From: Lachnospiraceae bacterium
Lineage (GTDB): Bacteria; Bacillota; Clostridia; Lachnospirales; Lachnospiraceae
Assembly (NCBI GenBank): GCA_900763175.1
Contig: CAAFJI010000083.1
Location: forward strand, 1-9,006
DNA length: 9,006 bases
Reading direction: 5' to 3'
In this document: positions 6,576 to 9,006 of the stretch, in pieces
Layout of the letters: every line of letters begins with the position of its first letter
Position numbering within the stretch: position 1 is the stretch's first letter
Translations under genes and position numbers: made by a program
The notes under the pieces: model-generated
Told to the model about the DNA's origin: nothing
The model's input: the letters and a program-made list of their open reading frames with translations, nothing else
The model's database searches: none

Positions 6576-7874
6576 TCATTCGTATACGCTGACATACACT
6601 CTTCCTTTGGCTAACTGGTAATTCGCGTCGATTGTCCGCAAAAATTCATTCCAGTTATAGCTCTGCTTTTGACTTCTTCTATTTATCCAATAAAATAAGC
6701 TCTTTAGCACGTTACATCTGAATTTCTTGATACTTGGTGTATTGTCTGTGATGCCATAATAATGGTAATAACCTGTCAGGATTCTGTTTAACTTCAGAAT
6801 TATCTCTTCCATTGTTAAGGTACGCATACTTCCTATCAGTCGGTGCACCTCTTTACATTTCTTCGCAAACTTCTTCCTGCTGGTTTTCCTCTTTACTCTG
6901 AACTTCCCGTTCTTTCCTTGTGAACAGTAGTGCGTAAACCCTAGGAACGTAAAGGTTTCTGGCTTTGTTCCTCTCTTTGCACATCTTTCTTGCGCAAAGC
7001 GTCCAAACTCTATCAGTCTACTCTTTTCTTCCTCCAGGCTCAGTCCAAAGTATCCCATTCTGTGCTTCAACCGCTCATAGAATTGCTCTGCATCTGATTT
7101 GTATTGAAAGCACACTACAAAGTCATCTGCATAATTCACTAATCCTGCATATCCTCTCAGGCTTGGCTGCACTTTCTCTCGAAACCACCATATCAGCACA
7201 TAATGCATGTATATACATGAGATGATTGGTGAACATACAGAGCCCTGCCCACTTCCTTCTTCTGTGTCCTCGTACTGATAATCTTTCATGATTTCTGCTT
7301 TCAGCATTCGCCTTACCAACCGGGTTATATTCGGATCTTTGATTTTCGATTCTATGAATCGAATGATCCATTCATGATCCATGTGATCGAAGAATCCCTT
7401 TATATCTGCATCTAGTACATAGTTTACTGGCTTGCTTTGTATCATTGTGTTTAATTTCTGGATTGCCTTATGACAACTTCTGTTGGGACGAAATCCCATC
7501 ATTTCATCATAAAAGCACGGTTCAAACACCGCTTCCAGTATTCTTCTCAATGCTTCCTGCACTAGCTTATCTTCATAGCTGTAGATACTCAGTGGACGCA
7601 TCTTTCCGTTATCCTTTGGTATCTCCACCAGTCTCGCCGGTTTCGGTTTATAGGATTTCTTCTTGAGACGTTCCACTAAAGATTCAAGGTTCTGATCGAG
7701 ATTTCTGCTGTATTCTTCTTTGGTTACCCCATCAATTCCTACCGCTTTCTCCTCGTCCATTACCTCATGACAGCTTTTCAACATTTCTTTGTTGATCAGA
7801 TGTCCGATCGACGTGAATACCATGTTTGGATTTTCTCTTGATAACTGTGATATTCTCTCCAATTTCGTTTCCAT
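6576..7874 (-). CDS. ltrA: Group II intron reverse transcriptase/maturase without endonuclease domain
   Basis: Helps the intron fold and splice, and copies it into DNA at new sites. It has 432 residues from the ATG at 7874. Motifs in order: RT0-like PNMVFTSIGHLI (17-28), GIDGVT (46-51), MRPLSI (92-97), FRPNRSCHKAI (128-138), DADIKGFFD (155-163, first catalytic Asp), GSGQGSVCSP (207-216, a variant of the common PQGG-xSP), YADD (248-251, catalytic Asp pair), FLGFTHY (310-316), and the maturase X domain with TGYYHYYGITDN (367-378). The protein stops soon after, with no HNH endonuclease, as in classes C-F introns, which use nicked or replicating DNA as target. A TTG at 7934 would add 20 residues, but AGGAG at 7880-7884, five bases before the ATG, supports the shorter form. 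Domain V and VI downstream show it is an intron RT rather than a retron or Cas1-linked RT. Confidence 0.93.
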   Translation of the reverse strand: METKLERISQLSRENPNMVFTSIGHLINKEMLKSCHEVMDEEKAVGIDGVTKEEYSRNLDQNLESLVERLKKKSYKPKPARLVEIPKDNGKMRPLSIYSYEDKLVQEALRRILEAVFEPCFYDEMMGFRPNRSCHKAIQKLNTMIQSKPVNYVLDADIKGFFDHMDHEWIIRFIESKIKDPNITRLVRRMLKAEIMKDYQYEDTEEGSGQGSVCSPIISCIYMHYVLIWWFREKVQPSLRGYAGLVNYADDFVVCFQYKSDAEQFYERLKHRMGYFGLSLEEEKSRLIEFGRFAQERCAKRGTKPETFTFLGFTHYCSQGKNGKFRVKRKTSRKKFAKKCKEVHRLIGSMRTLTMEEIILKLNRILTGYYHYYGITDNTPSIKKFRCNVLKSLFYWINRRSQKQSYNWNEFLRTIDANYQLAKGRVYVSVYE

Positions 7875-7879
7875 CACTT

Positions 7880-7884
7880 CTCCT
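7880..7884 (-). promoter_or_regulatory. Ribosome binding site deciding the RT start
   Basis: AGGAG on the minus strand, five bases before ATG at 7874. The alternative TTG at 7934 has no comparable site and lies in the GC stem at 7933-7953. Confidence 0.6.
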
Positions 7885-7932
7885 ATCTCTGGGTATAGAT
7901 GATGTTTCCTCTTTGATATAGTTTCGTAAGCC

Positions 7933-7953
7933 AAGGCGATGAGGAATCGCCTT
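7933..7953 (-). other. Hairpin in intron domain IV upstream of the RT
   Basis: AAGGCGA and TCGCCTT pair across a 7-base loop (7940-7946). It lies about 60 bases before the RT start, in the part of domain IV that in other introns (DIVa) binds the maturase and modulates its translation. The hairpin is seen; the role is inferred by analogy. Confidence 0.4.
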
Positions 7954-8204
7954 TTATCGACTTCCCTCCAGTATTTATTTTATTCATACTTTCAACGGTA
8001 CTATTCGGGCTTCCGACTGCCTATATTTCTTTTGTCCTGCTTCTTTCGTTGTCAAAACATACCTCACTTTTGCACCTAGGTAAGGAAAATATAGGCTCTC
8101 TCCAGTTGACATACAATCCTTGTATTACATGAACAGGTCCTTCCGACGCCGCGGAGCTGTGTGAAATCTCACCTTAACGATAAACCCACATGTTGCCTTC
8201 CCCT

Positions 8205-8210
8205 CAGACC
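8205..8210 (-). other. Presumed EBS1 of the group II intron
   Basis: GGTCTG on the minus strand, about 183 bases into the intron and so within domain I. It is exactly complementary to CAGACC (8398-8393) directly before the intron's 5' end. The intact motif copies carry CTGTCC there and would mismatch at two positions. Confidence 0.6.
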
Positions 8211-8392
8211 ACAGAGTCGGCACTCCGATTTATAGTATTTCGGCGCAGGGTTGCTGTCCCTGCAACCTTGCTGTCTACGCTTAGCCCATTACATTACTGT
8301 AACACACTCAAGACTCGCTTCAAATGCTGTGGTTAGCAGCTTATTTGACAGGATTTCCACCTGTCGGATTGCACGCCCTTTGCTGGACGCAC

Positions 8393-8403
8393 GGTCTGGC
8401 ACC
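8393..8403 (-). repeat. 17-bp motif, copy 2, 5' half (split by the group II intron)
   Basis: GGTGCCAGACC on the minus strand, directly before the intron. The other half, CCGGCA followed by seven A, lies at 6475-6464 beyond the intron. Rejoined it reads GGTGCCAGACCCCGGCA, differing from the other two copies only at two positions of the central triplet (AGA for TGT). Confidence 0.65.
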
Positions 8404-8413
8404 CGGTATTCTA

Positions 8414-8687
8414 TGAGTTGTTACGCTTTTCCAACGGCTGATTGCTTCATCCCTGTTTGTTTCAATGCTCTCATGGGCTTGAGTTGTTACACAAATATAC
8501 ACGTACACTGGAGGTGCAAATGCAGTTTCAATGCCCTCATGGGCTTGAGTTGTTACGCCGTCTGGAAAGGCGGCTTTTCTTGATATACGGTTTCAATGCC
8601 CTCATGGGCTTGAGTTGTTACGGCAAAGATAATCGGGGTAGCAGCAGTAACTTTTGTTTCAATGCCCTCATGGGCTTGAGTTGTTAC
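8414..8687 (-). CRISPR. CRISPR array 1: four full repeats plus a truncated terminal repeat
   Basis: Full 32-bp repeats lie at 8656-8687, 8590-8621, 8525-8556 and 8459-8490. A truncated 11-base repeat end lies at 8414-8424. Spacers are 8622-8655 (34), 8557-8589 (33), 8491-8524 (34) and 8425-8458 (34). On the minus strand the repeat starts GTAACAACTCAAG, has a GCCC-ATGA-GGGC mini-hairpin and ends GGGCATTGAAAC. ATTGAAAC is the classic 8-base 5' handle of crRNAs in many class 1 systems, which sets the direction as minus. The leader-distal repeat at 8459 has one substitution in the stem (GAGC for GGGC) and the last one is truncated, as expected at the old end of an array. The spacers are unique within the window. 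The 32/33-34 size is compatible with type I-C and others; without cas genes the subtype is open. Confidence 0.96.
8557..8580 (+). other. Terminator-like hairpin inside a CRISPR spacer
   Basis: GCCGTCT, loop GGAA, AGGCGGC (one G-T pair), then TTTTCT on the plus strand. It lies wholly inside the spacer 8557-8589. In the crRNA (minus) direction the stem has no T run after it, so it should not stop the array transcript. Confidence 0.55.
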
Positions 8688-8733
8688 AGCAAGAATGTCC
8701 AATATTTTAAATTTTTCATGATCCTTTTTTATA

Positions 8734-8773
8734 CATACCTGCTATTTATAGGTATATATTAGCATACCTGCTA
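8734..8773 (-). repeat. Two 11-bp direct repeats overlapping the leader promoter
   Basis: TAGCAGGTATG (minus strand) occurs at 8773-8763, between the -35 and -10 boxes, and again at 8744-8734, just past the start site. An inverted half (ATACCT on the minus strand, 8755-8750) lies between them. The spacing is 29 bp. The position suggests operators for a repressor or a host-factor site of the leader. Confidence 0.5.
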
Positions 8774-8784
8774 AGTTTTTTCAA
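8756..8784 (-). promoter_or_regulatory. Sigma-A promoter driving CRISPR array 1
   Basis: On the minus strand TTGAAA (8784-8779) and TAATAT (8761-8756) are separated by exactly 17 bases, close to the consensus TTGACA-17-TATAAT. Transcription would start near 8749, about 60 bases before the first repeat, and proceed through the array into the group II intron. Confidence 0.75.
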
Positions 8785-8901
8785 CCAATTATCTAAGTTT
8801 TTGAGGTGCGAATCCCCTAGTACTTTTCCGGGAACTTGCCTTTCGCACCACTCCTTTATTTGATGGTAACAAGCACCAATGTCTTACTCTCGGCTTATTT
8901 T

Positions 8902-8918
8902 TGCCGGGGACAGGCACC
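8902..8918 (-). repeat. 17-bp dispersed motif, copy 3
   Basis: GGTGCCTGTCCCCGGCA followed by five A on the minus strand, identical to copy 1. It begins 11 bases beyond the truncated last repeat of array 2 (8930-8945), so it sits at that array's broken end, as copy 2 does for array 1. Confidence 0.7.
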
Positions 8919-8929
8919 AGATGTTTTCC

Positions 8930-9006
8930 GGGCTTGAGTTGTTACTAATGGAACATGGAATTGCAAGAGCTATGAAAAGTTTCAATGCCCTCTCGGGCTT
9001 AAGTTG
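8930..9006 (-). CRISPR. CRISPR array 2, trailing end (cut by window edge)
   Basis: A truncated repeat at 8930-8945 (GTAACAACTCAAGCCC on the minus strand), a 33-base spacer at 8946-8978, and a repeat of at least 28 bases from 8979 running off the window. The partial repeat differs from array 1 in its loop (GCCC-GAGA-GGGC instead of ATGA) and has one further change (AACTTAAG). It has the same direction as array 1, so these are two arrays in tandem separated by array 1's leader. Confidence 0.85.

Larger units (their letters stand above)
6476..8392 (-). mobile_element. Group II intron with RT/maturase ORF, inserted at the end of a CRISPR array
   Basis: A retromobile self-splicing RNA of about 1.9 kb. 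The 5' end is GTGCG at 8392-8388 (minus strand). The ribozyme's 5' domains occupy 8392 to about 7950, with hairpins such as GGTTGC/GCAACC near 8247-8266. The RT lies in domain IV, and domains V and VI follow at the left end. The presumed EBS1, GGTCTG (8210-8205), pairs in 6 of 6 positions with the last six exon bases CAGACC (8398-8393), supporting the 5' boundary. The 3' boundary is placed by rejoining the split 17-bp motif; this puts the domain VI bulged A (6482) seven bases from the 3' end, as usual for group II introns. The end is then GCC instead of the typical A-pyrimidine, so the 3' end is uncertain by a few bases (6475-6480). Confidence 0.87.
8688..8850 (-). promoter_or_regulatory. CRISPR leader of array 1
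   Basis: AT-rich segment directly before the first repeat in the direction of crRNA transcription. Its far end carries an inverted repeat, GGTGCGAA at 8849-8842 and TTCGCACC at 8812-8805 (minus strand), with a GTTCCCGG/AGGGGA-like interior and then TCAAAAACTT. From memory, GGTGCGAA...TTCGCACC blocks occur in leaders of clostridial class 1 arrays; I could not check this. The segment also holds the promoter and the two 11-bp direct repeats listed separately. No protein-coding gene is seen here. Confidence 0.75.

Noticed and set aside
5959..6621. 220-codon plus-strand open frame
   Set aside because: It lies antisense to the esterase remnant and intron end and shows no protein family features.
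6576..7874. RT considered as a retron, diversity-generating or Cas1-linked RT
   Set aside because: Maturase X domain, domain V and VI and a GTGCG 5' end with matching IBS1-EBS1 show a group II intron.
8247..8266. GGGACAGCAACC inside the intron as another copy of the 17-bp motif
   Set aside because: It belongs to a domain I hairpin (GGTTGC/GCAACC) and shares only a short core with the motif.
8251..8762. Plus-strand open frames with repeated FNALMGLSCY peptides
   Set aside because: They are translations of the CRISPR repeats and intron 5' region, with no ribosome binding site and no independent protein signal.
8805..8849. GGTGCGAA...TTCGCACC block as a tRNA
   Set aside because: Only 45 bases, with no D or T arm, no anticodon stem and no CCA-proximal structure.

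Overview
The window looks like a Clostridia-type Firmicute, most likely a gut Lachnospiraceae-like organism. This rests on the LplB/LplC-type sugar permeases with a 574-residue solute-binding protein, strong AGGAGG-type ribosome binding sites, a DUF2164-type small protein and a group II intron. The species cannot be named from the sequence alone.

Left half (1-5700, + strand): the 3' part of a carbohydrate-uptake operon. It holds a first ABC permease (5' part broken near a 9-C run), a second permease, a secreted solute-binding protein and an 831-residue glycoside hydrolase-like protein resembling GH95/DUF5703. A strong intrinsic terminator (5673-5700) closes it. The likely job is import of an oligosaccharide or glycoside and its cytoplasmic hydrolysis. 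No promoter for the operon lies in the window.

Right half (5711-9006, all readable on the - strand): from right to left there is the end of one CRISPR array (cut by the window edge), a leader with an excellent sigma-A promoter, a second short CRISPR array with 32-bp repeats and 33-34-bp spacers, a group II intron with its reverse transcriptase/maturase inserted right at the array's trailing end, a truncated type-B carboxylesterase remnant with an extra nonsense codon, and a DUF2164 gene coupled to it by a TTGA stop/start overlap. No cas genes are present in the window.

The connecting theme is a 17-bp motif, GGTGCC(TGT or AGA)CCCCGGCA, read on the - strand. It occurs three times: at the break in the esterase, beyond the truncated last repeat of array 1 (where the group II intron has split it), and beyond the truncated last repeat of array 2. 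All three copies sit at breakpoints, so the motif looks like a short mobile or recombinogenic repeat around which this locus was assembled. The intron's presumed EBS1 (GGTCTG) pairs perfectly with the CAGACC of the split copy, which fixes the 5' splice site. Because leader, array and intron are all in the same sense, one transcript could carry crRNAs followed by the self-splicing intron and its RT.
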